Positions 22,789-33,294 of a stretch of DNA of 64,000 bases are shown in pieces; the stretch's first letter is position 1, and every line of letters starts with the position of its first letter. This DNA comes from Halictus rubicundus (lineage: Eukaryota; Arthropoda; Insecta; Hymenoptera; Halictidae): NCBI RefSeq assembly GCF_050948215.1, contig NC_135150.1:20191943-20255942 (forward strand), in the 5' to 3' direction. Below the pieces are notes generated by a model, which was not told where the DNA came from, did no database searches, and saw only the letters and a program-made list of their open reading frames with translations. The position numbers and the translations under genes were made by a program.

Positions 22789-22965
22789 CAGTGAATTCTC
22801 GATATATGTCAACAACACGGGTCTTGCCAGCGTTGTGTATCGTCCAGGAGACATACTCGAGCCGTGATATGTTTACACTCCTCGGCGTACCGACTCGTCG
22901 GTAGTGGGGATAATTCGGCGACGTTTATCATCCAGGTCTTGGCGACATATATAGAGAAATCGCTG
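22789..22965 (+). mobile_element. Family A MITE copy, core shortened
   Basis: It starts CAGTGAATTCTCGATATATG and ends ATATAGAGAAATCGCTG before TA. About 25 bases of the core around GGCCCCTCACGGGGTATACC are missing (CTCGGCGTACCGACTCGTCGGTAGTGGGG joins across). Confidence 0.8.
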
Positions 22966-23010
22966 TATATGTATTATTATTTCGTGACAGCAGTGTGCTC
23001 CTACCTTTAG

Positions 23011-23187
23011 TGGCTAAGCACGATGCTTGCGAGTGCATCGGAGTTAACGATAAGATTAGTCGGATCGGTCTGATATGTAACAGTGCATCGATCCAGGAGT
23101 CCCAGTCGAATCGAAGTGTGTTCGGTGTTTCGAATGGCGAACTCGCCGAAAGCATTGACGAGAAGATGGAGCGGGTCTTGGGCAAAG
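23011..23187 (+). CDS. Possible internal coding exon, unknown gene
   Basis: A 177-bp segment is open in one plus-strand frame. It is bounded by a pyrimidine-containing acceptor (CTCCTACCTTTAG) and a GT donor (GGCAAAG/GTACTT). Both junctions fall in phase 1, so its length is a multiple of three. The 59-residue translation is balanced in composition (motifs such as DACECIGVNDK and GELAESIDEKMERVLGK) and unlike the Arg/Ser-rich shadow frames elsewhere. Against it, two minus-strand frames are also open across the segment, the donor is weak, it lies only 45 bases from a family A element, and no neighbouring exon or protein family was recognised. I treat it as a candidate only. Confidence 0.22.
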
Positions 23188-25140
23188 GTACTTCGCATTT
23201 TTCTTAATCACGACTGGCCGGTCGCGGCGGACGTTCCACGCGTGTAACGAGTTTAATAGCCGGCCGGGTCCCGGCACCGGGCCGAGTCGTATTAATTGCT
23301 TCATTAACGTAACGATGCGTCGGTTATCGGCCGATTTTTCGGTATTAAAGAGACGCTTATCCGAAGCGATCGCGCAAACGAGGGCCCCGATGTATACGGG
23401 ATATTAATGCCTGAAACGGTCCCGGCCACCGCTACTTATTGCCCCTCGAGATAATCGGTAGTTCCACTATCGGAATGCTTAATTCCTGCAATTTATCCGC
23501 GCGCCGTGGCCCGTCGCGTCGGCTCGTCCTTCTCTCGAGAAGCGGGGAAGCCGCGAGCGGGACCGCGCGAGCCAACAATCGAGAAAAAGCGAACCGTAGA
23601 GGACGGATCGGTGGCGTCGAGCGTGTCCGAGCGTTCGTCCTTGATAAGATAGCCAAGAACCTACCGCCGCGGTGTCCACCAGAGATAGCCGTGCAAACGG
23701 GAACCGGTAACCGCGAGCCGCATTCCCAACAGCCGAATGAATGCTAAACCGGCCACCGCGGCGACCTCTCTCTCTTTCTCTCTCGCTCTTTCTCCCTCCC
23801 CTCTCTCCTCTCTCGGAGAGCACAGAGAGACAACCGACGCCTCGGCGAGGACGTCCGCGACCTATCTAGCTTCCGGTTAACGTCACCTACAACACGGATT
23901 CCCTTCCTTCTCCGAGGAATTCGAGCACCCCGTCTCGCAAACCTCGGACAACCGATGTAGAACCCGTCATCTCGACGTGTCCCGTAAATCTACGGTTAAA
24001 AAGTGCTCATGGACTCTCAAAAATTATGAAACAATCGGTAGCGTTAAGTGATTTTATTGCCAATGTTGGGTTATGAAAACGAAAAGAGCCTGAAGGTCCA
24101 TGAGAAACTCAACCGAAGAACTAACTCGTCGTCCCCAGTCAAAAGGTCAAGACCCGCGACAACCGTGGACATTTCGGTAATTCGATCGGAGGAATAGGCA
24201 GAAGTTCTTACGGGGTTTCCGGGGAGGGGGGGGGGGGACTTGTTAACGGGTTGACGAAAGCCGTAGATCCTCTAGGAGCGGTAATTCAGATTGAACAGAG
24301 GGGGGGGGGGGGTGCCTCCCCGATATCTGGAGACGCGGGCGAAGGACTTTAAACGCGTTTCCGCAGGCGCCGACCAAGTGAACTTAATCACGCATTCACG
24401 GAATACAATCGGCCGTTCGCGTTATGCATGCCGAGGATCTCCGAGCGGAAGGAGGCGCGAGCTCAAAGGGAGATAACCGCTCATCGGCCCGATATTCCGA
24501 CGTAATCGATCGATACCGGGACCTCCCTCGTTCTCGTGATAACCTCAAAGCCTCCATAATTGTTCATGTGATCGTGCGGGGCACCGCGCGCGCGTGTGGG
24601 ACGCAGCCACGGCTAAGAGCGCGAGGCCGTTGACGAGTGACGCAAACCGGAAGCCAGGTTTCAGAAAAATTCTAAGACGATTATGGCTCCGCGAATTTAT
24701 GTCCGGCGAACAGACGACGAGGACAAGTTCTCGACCATTGTTTGCCGGACAGTTTGTTTGTTACCCGAAGCTCTCCTCCATAGCATAATCTTGATGAAAT
24801 TACGGATATCCGGGCGATATTGTCGGGGTACAATCGAATCCGCCTCGACCGATCGCTTAATGAAACGACCGACCCTCCGCAATTAGATTAGGACGTATTT
24901 TTAGTACGACCGAATCGAATCAACCGCGCCGGTTGCGGCGAAATCGTGTACGGTTCCTCCGCAAAGGGCAAGACACGGAAATCGATTATGGACGGATCCG
25001 TTTACCGCTCAAAATACCTGAACAATGGTAACTGTAGCGGCGCCCTTTTCACCCATCACGGTGCCCTGTAGAAGTTCGTGGACTCGAAGATTGCACGCAG
25101 TGGGATCTAGAAGACACGACTAGCCGAATCTCCGTCTATC
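23188..25140. other. CpG-rich, no gene seen; two poly-G tracts
   Basis: CpG-rich DNA with a CT-rich tract at 23766-23820 and two long G runs near 24.2-24.3 kb. Frames up to 114 codons are open on both strands and are not recognised. Confidence 0.4.
24221..24312. repeat. Pair of poly-G tracts
   Basis: A GGGGA plus 12-G run at 24221-24237 and a 13-G run at 24300-24312 lie on the same strand. They could form G-quadruplex structures. Confidence 0.85.
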
Positions 25141-25184
25141 CACTGTTCATCAAATCTCTTGACAGAATTTCGCACAACGTCTTA

Positions 25185-25545
25185 CAAGATGTGCAAACAT
25201 CATCGGATGTCGATCAACTATTTCCATATGGCTCCTCGATATTAATTGGCAAGTGTCCTAGTTGATCAGACGGAAATAGACATTACCATTATGCGATAGA
25301 ATATTGCAATCGACTCAAACACATTTGCACGAGTTGGAAAAGTGTCCCAAACATCTTCAAATGTCACGGATACCGTTTCCCATCAGCTCCTCGATATTAA
25401 ATCGAGTGTCATTTGATTATAATACAAAAGCAGGAAGCACTGTGTGTAGCACTAGATTTCTCCGAATTAAATCAACTGCAACGAGATTACCTCAAGCATC
25501 TTTTGACGTCACGGATATCATTTCTAGCTCCCATATCGTGAGTGA
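25185..25545. repeat. Degenerate tandem repeat, ~150 bp unit
   Basis: Three diverged units share AAACATC(A/T)TC...ATGTC(G/A)...TTTCC...GGCTCCTCGATATTAA-type text at 25191-25243, 25347-25402 and 25494-25543. Spacing is about 150 bases. Confidence 0.5.
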
Positions 25546-25639
25546 ATTCGTCAATTGATTACGTCTGCGAATTTTACGAATTTATCGATGCATCATTGAT
25601 CGTTATCGATTTATTGAAATTGCTAAAGAAGAATAGACA

Positions 25640-25707
25640 ATTCTATGCAACTGCTGTCTCTTGCAATCGTTGCCGAACATTTTTATTTTGCATAAAGACC
25701 CGCAGTC
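25640..25707 (+). mobile_element. Family B MITE right end
   Basis: The segment ends TTTTATTTTGCATAAAGACCCGCAGTC followed by TA. The family A copy at 25719 begins 11 bases further on. Confidence 0.5.
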
Positions 25708-25718
25708 TAATTATAATG

Positions 25719-25899
25719 CAGCGAATTCTCGATATCTGTCAACAACACGGATCTTGCCAGCGTCTTGTATCGTTCAGGAGACATACCCGAGCCGTGTTAT
25801 GTTTACACTCCTCGGCGTCCGAGGCCTCTCGAGCTTAGTGGGGACAATTCCGCGACGTTTATCATCCAGGTCTTGGCGACATATATCGAGAAATCACTG
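25719..25899 (+). mobile_element. Family A MITE copy
   Basis: It runs from CAGCGAATTCTCGATATCTG to ATATATCGAGAAATCACTG before TA. The core matches the other copies, with a short deletion in the GGGGTATACCCC segment. Confidence 0.8.
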
Positions 25900-26982
25900 T
25901 ATTGAAGTAAGAAGACTTTTTTTCAGAGACTATACGTGTTAGTAAGCTGCCTCGAACGTCTCGACACGCCACGGTACCATTTCCAACCCGATAAATTAAT
26001 TCTCTCGCGGGCGAGTAATAGATCCCGAGACAATTCCGTAGCCTCGCGGTAACACATAATAGCGGAGCAGTTCGAGTAACGATCGGTCCGAGGAGATTAA
26101 TTACGAAATTCGTGAATGCGTCCCTGCGCGACGGCGACAACGAAAGGAGATCACGCCAAGGAGGTAAGCCCTTGTAAAGACAGCCAGCCAGTTCGTCTCT
26201 CCCTCTGTTCCCCGTGTGGACGACGTCTCGAGGCTATTCTCTCCTCGTCGGTCGTCCGATCGGCTCTCTTTCTGCTCGGCTCTGCTCGCGAAGCCGGTAA
26301 CGTTACTTGTGCAGCGCACACTGCAGCTGCCACTTGCAACGAGCTCGCGCGCGCCGCAAGATTTAACCGTATCCCTGCCACGCTAGCCACGGTTCTCTTG
26401 ATACGTCTATCTACGGTGATATCGATAACCATACCGATCTCTCACGGCCCCGCTTCTCGGAAACAATGACGGACCCGTCGGCGAATGGAGATCGATTAAC
26501 CTCGCCCGGAAAAATTATCCTCGATCGATCAGGCGAGCCTCTCTGTTCCTACCGCGCGCACGAATCCATCCGATCCCCGAGGAATCGGTTTCAATCATTT
26601 TCGGATACGGCATTGTTCCCGATCGTTATTTTACCAGTCACCGAGCTCTTCACTCCAATATTTCGATTTCACACTTTGCGTCAGATCTTTTCTCATGCAC
26701 AAGCAACTCGAGTGTGTTCTGTTATTGTTAGACTGCCGATCTTCGTGCGAAATAAGAATTGTCTGCGTCAATTACTGAACTGTAATATCGATTCAGGCCT
26801 CTGACGAAGATTTCGAATCTGCTAGATGTCAGTATGGTAGATGTAGATGATGTAGATGTCTCAGTATCTACTTCAAACCCTCGTACTGTTTCAATCCCCT
26901 TTCGATTGTCTTAGAATTTCTGAATTCTTGTTTTACCTGTGCATTCGACTAAATCGGAATAAAACTCTTTTATCATCGGTCA
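25900..26982. other. Mixed region, no gene seen
   Basis: CpG-rich over 25950-26600. A GGAG/GTAAGC donor-like site at 26158 lacks an acceptor with a pyrimidine tract upstream. A family B fragment lies at 26731-26785 (GACTGCCGATCTTCGTGCGA, minus orientation). Confidence 0.4.
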
Positions 26983-27234
26983 TTAACCCTTTGCCCTACA
27001 ATATCGAGTCAGACTCGTGATGAAGATTCCGAACAGAGTCTAATAAATATGTACGTTATTAATTTCCTTTAAACCGAAATAAAATTCTATTTTGTTGTAG
27101 TTGATATATATCCTTTAGAGAATACATAGGCATACAATGAATATAAACTGTCTTTTCTTTTTCATTGAAATTCTGAACGATGAAGAATTTCTAATCATTA
27201 TAATCACAAAATAAATAGCAGTACAAGGGGTAAA
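26983..27234. mobile_element. TTAA-type MITE, TTAACCCTTTGC family
   Basis: The left end is TTAACCCTTTGCCCTACAAT, then ATCGAGTCAGACTCGTGATG. The right end is ATAGCAGTACAAGGGGTAAA, where the TTAA is mutated. Interior text TTAATTTCCTTTAAACCGAA is shared with 53501-53522. Confidence 0.55.
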
Positions 27235-27256
27235 CAATGTGCAAAAAATGTAGGTA

Positions 27257-27457
27257 CAGTGAATTCTCGATACATTGTATGTCAACAACACGGATCCTGC
27301 TAGCGTCGACATACTCGAGCCGTGTTATGTTTACATTCCCCGGCGTCAGAGGCCTCTCGAGCTTCCGGGCCACTCACGCGGTATCCCCCGCGGTAGTGGG
27401 GATAATTCCGCGACGTTTATCATCCAGCGCTTGGCGACATATATGGAGAAATCACTG
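27257..27457 (+). mobile_element. Family A MITE copy, TA on both sides
   Basis: It starts CAGTGAATTCTCGATACATT (with a small insertion) and ends ATGGAGAAATCACTG. It is flanked by TA at 27255-27256 and 27458-27459, and the full core is present (GTATCCCCCGCGGTAGTGGG). Confidence 0.85.
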
Positions 27458-27793
27458 TATACGACGAACATCGATCTATCGTTTTACACAATCCTGATTT
27501 GGGACGAGCGCGAAACGCTTCGGTTTTCTAGACTGTTCCCTAACGTTTTAGTTAAAGGAACGCCTTGCGCAGCGAGGATATCGATCGGTATCGATAGTAG
27601 GACGGCTGACAAGCGAGAAATACTATCGAAAGAGCACCGCGACGAAGAAGAAAGTCCACGATTGCATCGGGAAAACTGGAGGGGAAGAATATATGGTGAA
27701 CAGTGGGCCGGTGCCGCCGTCAGAGACGGAAACTGTCTCGAGGATATTCCCGAGCCAGCCATCGGCCAAATTATTCCAATTACTAACCAGGAA

Positions 27794-27797
<4 letters not shown>

Positions 27798-27848
<51 letters not shown>
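27798..27848. repeat. (GA)n microsatellite
   Basis: About 25 perfect GA units. Confidence 0.95.
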
Positions 27849-27850
<2 letters not shown>

Positions 27851-28128
27851 CCCCGGCCCTCGCGGCAGACGAACTCGAATATTTCCACCGTCCGGGGGGA
27901 GGACGATCCGGTCGACCATGGGAATGAAAATGTTTGCACGTCACTTGAATTTCATTTACGTGGACGTCGCGCGTAGGGATCGGCGGAGGCCCACCCTTTA
28001 ATTCGTACCTACCTCATTTTTCTCCACGGTCGTTTAATAACGAGCACCTGCCGGCCCTGTGGACGAGAGGTACGAGTAGCTGCTAGGACACGACGTAAAA
28101 TATGACATTAGCATCGGCAGATGAGAAC

Positions 28129-28130
28129 GA

Positions 28131-28163
<33 letters not shown>

Positions 28164-28171
28164 CGACGACG
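28129..28171. repeat. (GAC)n microsatellite
   Basis: Thirteen or so GAC units with one TGA interruption. Confidence 0.95.
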
Positions 28172-28699
28172 GAATTTCAGGGCGTGTCGCCGGCCAGAGA
28201 TGAAAAATCTTCTCGCGTTTCGGGAACGAGCGACCAACGGAGATCTCGTGGACATGGTCGAATTTTTCGGCCCGGCTTGTACACCAGCCGATTCTTCGGG
28301 CCCCGATATTGCTAACGAAAATTCTCTCTTCCCCCCTGTCTCTCTCTCCCTCTCTCGCTCCGCTTCTCTCGCTCTCTCGTTTTTCTAATTGTCAAGAACA
28401 AAGAGCTGCATCCATTTCCATATGTAGTTTCTGTGGTCGCAAACTCTGAAGATAAATAGATTCCAAGCAGAGATCGAGATCGATTTGAACTGTATATGGG
28501 TCATTTTACATTGAACTATTCGCACGTGTTGAGGCATTAGCCCATTATTATTTATTTTATTTTATTACCCAGTTAGACCCCTTGCACTGCGATTTATTTT
28601 ACGGTTGCAATGACTAGACGTACTTTGACGTTCATTATTTCCTAGAAGGAAAAGCACATTTGTATTTATTATGTGCCTGTGTATTCTTCAATAACTATA

Positions 28700-28877
28700 C
28701 AGGGCGAGGCACTACCTATTGCCACCTACAATAACTCCGAAAGTATGATTGTAGCAGAAAACTTTTCGAAACGAAAGATGGATGGGTCAACAGGGGCTGT
28801 AATATGGCGGTAATCTTTTTTCCCTAGGTGGAGTCGCTTCAGAGATGAGAGGTGGCAATAGTAAGTGCCTCACCCTG
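28700..28877. mobile_element. 178-bp MITE, ends CAGGGCGAGGCACT
   Basis: The left end CAGGGCGAGGCACTACCTAT continues to TGCCACCT. The right end AGGTGGCAATAGTAAGTGCC continues to TCACCCTG. They are near-perfect inverted repeats of about 28 bases, and TA flanks both sides (28698-28699, 28878-28879). There is no coding sequence. Confidence 0.8.
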
Positions 28878-28932
28878 TACATCGACAACCAAGAAAAAAG
28901 TATTATATGGGTTTAATGGGAATTAATAACTA

Positions 28933-29088
28933 GACGCATTCATGATATAAATCGGGAGGAGGTGTAATTTCAAACAATAGAACGATTACAAGAATTTAAT
29001 AAAACAACCAAAGAGATAAATTCCTATTTAGTTCCTACGTATTGCGATTAATGTACACGATTTTTATTTTGCATAATGATCCGCAGTC
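28933..29088 (+). mobile_element. Family B MITE copy
   Basis: After TA it reads GACGCATTCATGATATAAAT, with shared interior blocks (GTAATTTCAAACAATAG; ATTCCTATTTAGTTCCTACG). It ends TTTTATTTTGCATAATGATCCGCAGTC. Confidence 0.55.
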
Positions 29089-29908
29089 CATTGGTAACGT
29101 ATTCGGTGGATTCTGCTCGAAATTGTTATCAAGTGTGTTGATTCCATCGGATGATTCGTTTGGTCATAAATTTCCCAGGGGTGATGCCTGCGTTGAAATA
29201 AAATGGGGCAGATCGATGATTGAAGGTGATGATATCGGAATCGTGATGGAGTTACGTTTCGCAGAGGATGGTAAAGGGTTAAGGATTTTAATGAAACGCC
29301 CGTGGCCACGGGGAACGACTGTGTCTGGCTACTAGGAAAGTTCTGGCATAAGATCCCCAACTGGACTCTCCCGGCACGCGGTCCCTGGATGGCGATGCGG
29401 ACCGTAAAAGGACATTTGTCGCTTTATATGGTCGAATCGGCTACCAAATACATCGCGAGCCGGCCGTAGAAAAACAAAAGGAGCCCGACCGAGAGCGGGC
29501 TCGCGGCTCTCTCACGAGACCCGCACTGACACACCGGCTCAAAATAATGTCTTACGTCGTACGACATCGTTCCAGCCTGACGAAACGCCGCGAGACCGGC
29601 ATAGCGAGTCCCTGCGACTCCTCCGGAACATTCTTCGATCGCCTAATCCTTGTTACACTAATCCCCGACATTAGATCCTCGACTAGTTCGTTTGATTGCT
29701 CTATTTATTCCGGTTATTTCAATCATTGCTTTCAATATCATAACCCTTTGCACTTAACACGTTCGCTACCACACATACATGACGCCCACAGTCTCGCAGT
29801 TTACTTAAACCTTGGTTTACGAAGCACTAAAAATTACTATTTTACATTACTTTGTAGAAATAACAAGAACGTGTCTATTAAAATTTGTACCCACTTTTTA
29901 AATAATAT
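29089..29908. other. No gene seen
   Basis: A plus-strand frame continues from the family B element to 29335 with a fairly protein-like composition, but it has no start outside the repeat and no splice acceptor was recognised. The remaining CpG-rich and AT-rich sequence shows nothing definite. Confidence 0.35.
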
Positions 29909-29910
29909 TA

Positions 29911-30560
29911 GGGGTACCCATAAGTAATTAATTATTTGCAAAGAATTTGTTTTGCCTTTAATTCTCTACCGATCGTTGAAGAGGAAACACGTATTCTTTT
30001 ACAGTTTTCGGTAAATTAGTCTGTGTTCTAAATATTCTAAAAAATATAATTTTTTTACAACCCTGTAATAAAATGGCGGCGTCCGTACCTTCCTAGGATC
30101 ATATTCGTCATTGCATAATTTTTCATTTTCATGCGGAATTTAATGCAACGGTAACAACAAAGAAAATTTGCGATGTTTATGGAGATGTATTGAAGGTCAA
30201 CAAGTGTCAACGTTGGTTCAGAAGGTTTGCTGCTGGTGATTATGATCTCTCTGACTGGCCTCGAAGTGGACGACCAGTTGAATTTGATAATGACACCCTA
30301 AAATCTCTAGCGGATGCTGATCCAAAATTAAGTATACAAGAATTACCGAGAAGCCTTGGGAATCCACATGGTCAACTATACAAAGGCACCTACACGAAAT
30401 GGGAAAGGCATATAGGCAAGGAATATGGGTACCGCATCAATTATCTGAGACCAACAAGAGTATTCGTCGATCAAGTTGCATTTCATTGCTATCCAGATTT
30501 CGTAGAGATCCATTTCTTAGCAGAATCGTTTCGAAGTATTCGAAAATTAAAAATCTTAGC
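29911..30560 (+). mobile_element. 5' part of a mariner transposon
   Basis: The left terminus GGGGTACCCATAAGTAATTA after TA (29909-29910) matches the ends of the shorter element at 18200-18617. The sequence runs through the untranslated leader, then into transposase sequence from about 30073. After about 30550 similarity to mariner stops and no right terminus was found, so the element is truncated at its 3' side. Confidence 0.7.
30073..30560 (+). pseudogene. Mariner transposase fragment
   Basis: The ATG is at 30073. A stop codon at codon 8 replaces the Glu codon present in the sister copy at 18.2-18.6 kb. The frame then encodes the N-terminal DNA-binding domain (CQRWFRRFAAGDYDLSDWPR, RSGRPVEFDNDTLKSLADAD). 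Near 30395 the frame shifts, and the next frame carries the linker region (GIWVPHQLSETNK) up to FLSRIV, just before where the DD34D catalytic domain would start. Mariner transposases are normally about 345 residues. Fewer than half are represented and the catalytic residues are missing. It is a non-functional relic. Confidence 0.8.
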
Positions 30561-30600
30561 GCCTATCATTGTGACGGGTTCGTTAAACCTGTGTTAACAA

Positions 30601-30869
30601 ATCGTCGAATTTGACTGTAAATATACTATCTAGCAATTAATAAAATACTAGCGGAAGGAATCTCCGAAATGAATGACACTAAATCAAAGTCAACTTGATT
30701 TATAGTTATAGTACATGGCATAATATTCAGAGAATACTTGAGAATATTTTCTTCCTGGACACGCGTCCACTTAATCGAGTAAACAAATTCAATCGTTTCC
30801 CACATGTTTGAGTTTAGACCTGGACCTGGAGCAAGAAAAAATTGTACATCGAATTTCACGGGATTCTTC
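30601..30869. other. Unannotated AT-rich DNA
   Basis: Spacer between the mariner relic and the fold-back element. Nothing was recognised. Confidence 0.4.
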
Positions 30870-31362
30870 TTAAGGCGGTGGCCCCGCCGTGCATCCCCTC
30901 CCTAACTCCGTACGCGTACACGAGATTTGCAAGGGTACGGGAGGCCCGCTCTCATTTGTTAACAATGCAAAAATAGTACTGTTCTGTAGTCAAAATCGCT
31001 AGATAAAAGTTCAATCTAGGGTGGAAAGGTCCTAAGAAGTCCTACTTTTGCGTTTTTTAGCCGTAATTTAGGAAAGGTCCTACGAACTCCATACGAGCTC
31101 TGAATCTCTCGATATTTACGATAATGTCACTCGACAACCAGTATGCTGCTGAATATTGCAAATTACGGCTAAAAAACGCAAAAGTAGGACTTCTGAGGAC
31201 CTTTCCACCCTAGATTGAACTTTTATCTAGCGATTTTGACTACAGAACAGTACTATTTTTGCATTGTTAACAAATGAGAGCGGGCCTCCCGTACCCTTGC
31301 AAATCTCGTGTACGCGTACGGAGTTATGGAGGGGATGCACGGCGGGGCCACCGCCTTAAGAA
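30867..31362. mobile_element. Fold-back MITE with ~200-bp inverted arms
   Basis: The left arm (about 30867-31070) and the right arm (about 31160-31362) are inverted complements over some 200 bases with only a few differences. Examples are CCTAAGAAGTCC against the complement of GGACTTCTGAGG, and CTCCCTAACTCC against the complement of GGAGTTATGGAG. A spacer of about 90 bases separates them. The outer sequence is TTCTTAAGGCGGTGGCCCCG and its mirror CGGGGCCACCGCCTTAAGAA. The TTAA at each edge (30870-30873, 31356-31359) may be a piggyBac-type target duplication or part of the repeat itself. There is no coding capacity. The arm identity makes it the youngest-looking element in the window. Confidence 0.85.
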
Positions 31363-32615
31363 AAGAAGAGTTCAATGTTTTAAACAATGGTACTTTGAGT
31401 CACGATAAAATTGTTTGCATCTCGTCGAATCCATAACCCTTTTCCGCTCATTCCCCAAATGGAACGTCATCTTTAAGCAAAAATCAAAGCTTCTCCCTGC
31501 AAAATGCACCTCATTCCAGGGGAACGGATATTTCTAACAAAGTTCCACCCGTCATATAATCTGAAACATTCTCAACATTCCACAGGAAGGTTTCGATAAC
31601 CCTCTAATTTCCACACGCGGTACTCGACAAATCAACATCCGCATGAAAAGCCAGCAGGGGCTGTATAAACAGCGTGCAGCTTCGAAACTACAACTAACAG
31701 GAGAGACAATACGGTCTCCAAGTGGCGGCGGGAGCGGCTAGTTCGATCGGTTAGCGTGGCATCAATACAAAGTTGCAGCTAGTCGTTACGTTCTTCGAAG
31801 CCCCTGACGGTACGGCGGCGCAGCGGAACATAGGAGAGGAAGTTGCAGCCCGAAATCAGTAAGCTTCGATCGTTTCGAGGGCTGTTTCGTAACGACTATG
31901 GTACATGCAGGTTACGAACGGAACACAGCCCACGTCCGTTCCATAGAGAATGGGGAAGGAAAGTCGAGACATTCTCGAGCAAAATGAAATCTCTCGATAC
32001 ACGGCGTTGGTTTGGTCGGAAGCGTTCGCCGCGCCGGTTGGCTTCAGCTCCTCCGCTTTGGCTTCACGGCTTCGGCTTCGACTTCAGACACCTCGATCGA
32101 ATGGGATCGCCGCGTCTCGCACGTTCCTGATCTCTCTGCGGAGCGGTCGCTGGCGCTACCTCACGGAATCTCGATGAAATCCAACGGAATCCCCGGCGAA
32201 CGTGCGTTTATCTATTCGGCCCGCGTCTGTTTTCAATCCCTTAAAACTTCGGCGAGCCGCGGCGGCCCATACGCCGCACCGTCACGAAGCACATGGGAAA
32301 ACCTGGTGGCCACCAGGTCGTCGCTTTCTCCGTTCGTTCGATCGACCCCCGGATTTCCAATTCTCTTTCTCTTTCCACCTGTTTTTTTTATCTTTCTTCC
32401 TCGCTTTCACCCCCTTTTTTCGCTTTCGTTTCGTTCGAGTTCCCCCGGATTTCACCCTAAATCCGTCGGACCGCCTATGTAAATTCAATTTCTCGCCGTC
32501 GTTACATCGCTCGAGTTCTCCTTCGACGTACCCGTTCGCCTTTTTGCCCCTCCTATTTATCGGTCGTTCGAATTTTACGGCCACCGTGGCCTCTGTCTTC
32601 CCCAAGTTAGATAGA
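31363..32615. other. Mixed DNA, no gene seen
   Basis: AT-rich to 31600, then CpG-rich (31.7-32.3 kb) and CT-rich. A TATAAA occurs at about 31663 without other promoter support. Plus-strand frames of 75-156 codons overlap one another in all phases. Confidence 0.35.
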
Positions 32616-32619
32616 ACTG

Positions 32620-32845
32620 TTATCCTTGCTCCGGATCCTTGAAACCTTGCGTCCCACCGTGGGTCCAGAGCAGGATTTAGCTGTTCACAGTTAGCTGTGA
32701 GACCTCGTAAGGAATCTCTGAAGGCTTGTTAAGAACGTTCTCGTGCCCTATGTTCTTAAAGCACCGATAGGACTGATATCCTTGCTCCAGTTCCTTGAAC
32801 CCTTGCGTTCTACCGTGGTCCACAGCTGGATTTAGAACTTCGGAA
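32620..32845. repeat. Diverged tandem duplication, ~155 bp apart
   Basis: Two segments share TATCCTTGCTCC(G/A)G(A/T)TCCTTGAA-type text, then CCTTGCGT, CCACCGTGG/CTACCGTGG and AGCAGGATTTAG/AGCTGGATTTAG. They lie at 32620-32682 and 32778-32842. Confidence 0.65.
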
Positions 32846-32909
32846 TCGATATAAGCAGTTGACTGACCTATTTAGAACAGTTAAATCATTTTTCAAAACT
32901 ACATTAAAC

Positions 32910-33294
32910 ATTAAGTAATTTCCCGACACCATATTAGTGTTAAGTAATTTCTCAATTAAGTATTAATATTAAGTAATTACCCAATTCTATATTAATATAA
33001 AGTAATTACCCAATTCTATATTAATATAAAGTAATTTCCCAAATTCCATACTAATATCAAGTAATTTCCCAAATTCCATACTAATATCAAGTAATTTCCC
33101 AATTCTATATTAATATCCAGTAATTTCCCAGTTCTATATTAATATCAAGTAATTTCCCAGCTCTATATTAATATCAAGTAATTTCCCAGTTCTATATTAA
33201 TATCAAGTAATTTCCCAATTAAGTATTAATATCAAGTAATTTCCCAATTCCATATTAATATTAAGTAATTTCCCAATTAAATATCAATATTAAT
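32910..33294. repeat. 29-bp minisatellite, about 13 units
   Basis: The unit is close to AAGTAATTTCCCAATTCTAT followed by ATTAATATC. Units begin near 32912 and repeat about every 28-31 bases to 33294. Units differ at a few positions (ACCC/TCCC, TTCTAT/TTAAGT/TTCCAT). Every unit is rich in TAAT/ATTA motifs. Confidence 0.9.

Larger units (their letters stand above)
27458..28697. other. GA- and GAC-repeat region, no gene seen
   Basis: The 233-codon plus-strand frame over 27275-27976 begins in the family A element and crosses a long GA repeat, so it is rejected. A TTAA-family left-end fragment lies near 28570-28615 (CCCCTTGCACTGCGATTTAT). Confidence 0.45.

Noticed and set aside
26101..26165. GGAG/GTAAGC donor-like site
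   Set aside because: No acceptor with a pyrimidine tract upstream of the open segment.
27275..27976. 233-codon plus-strand frame
   Set aside because: It begins inside a family A element and runs through a 25-unit GA repeat.
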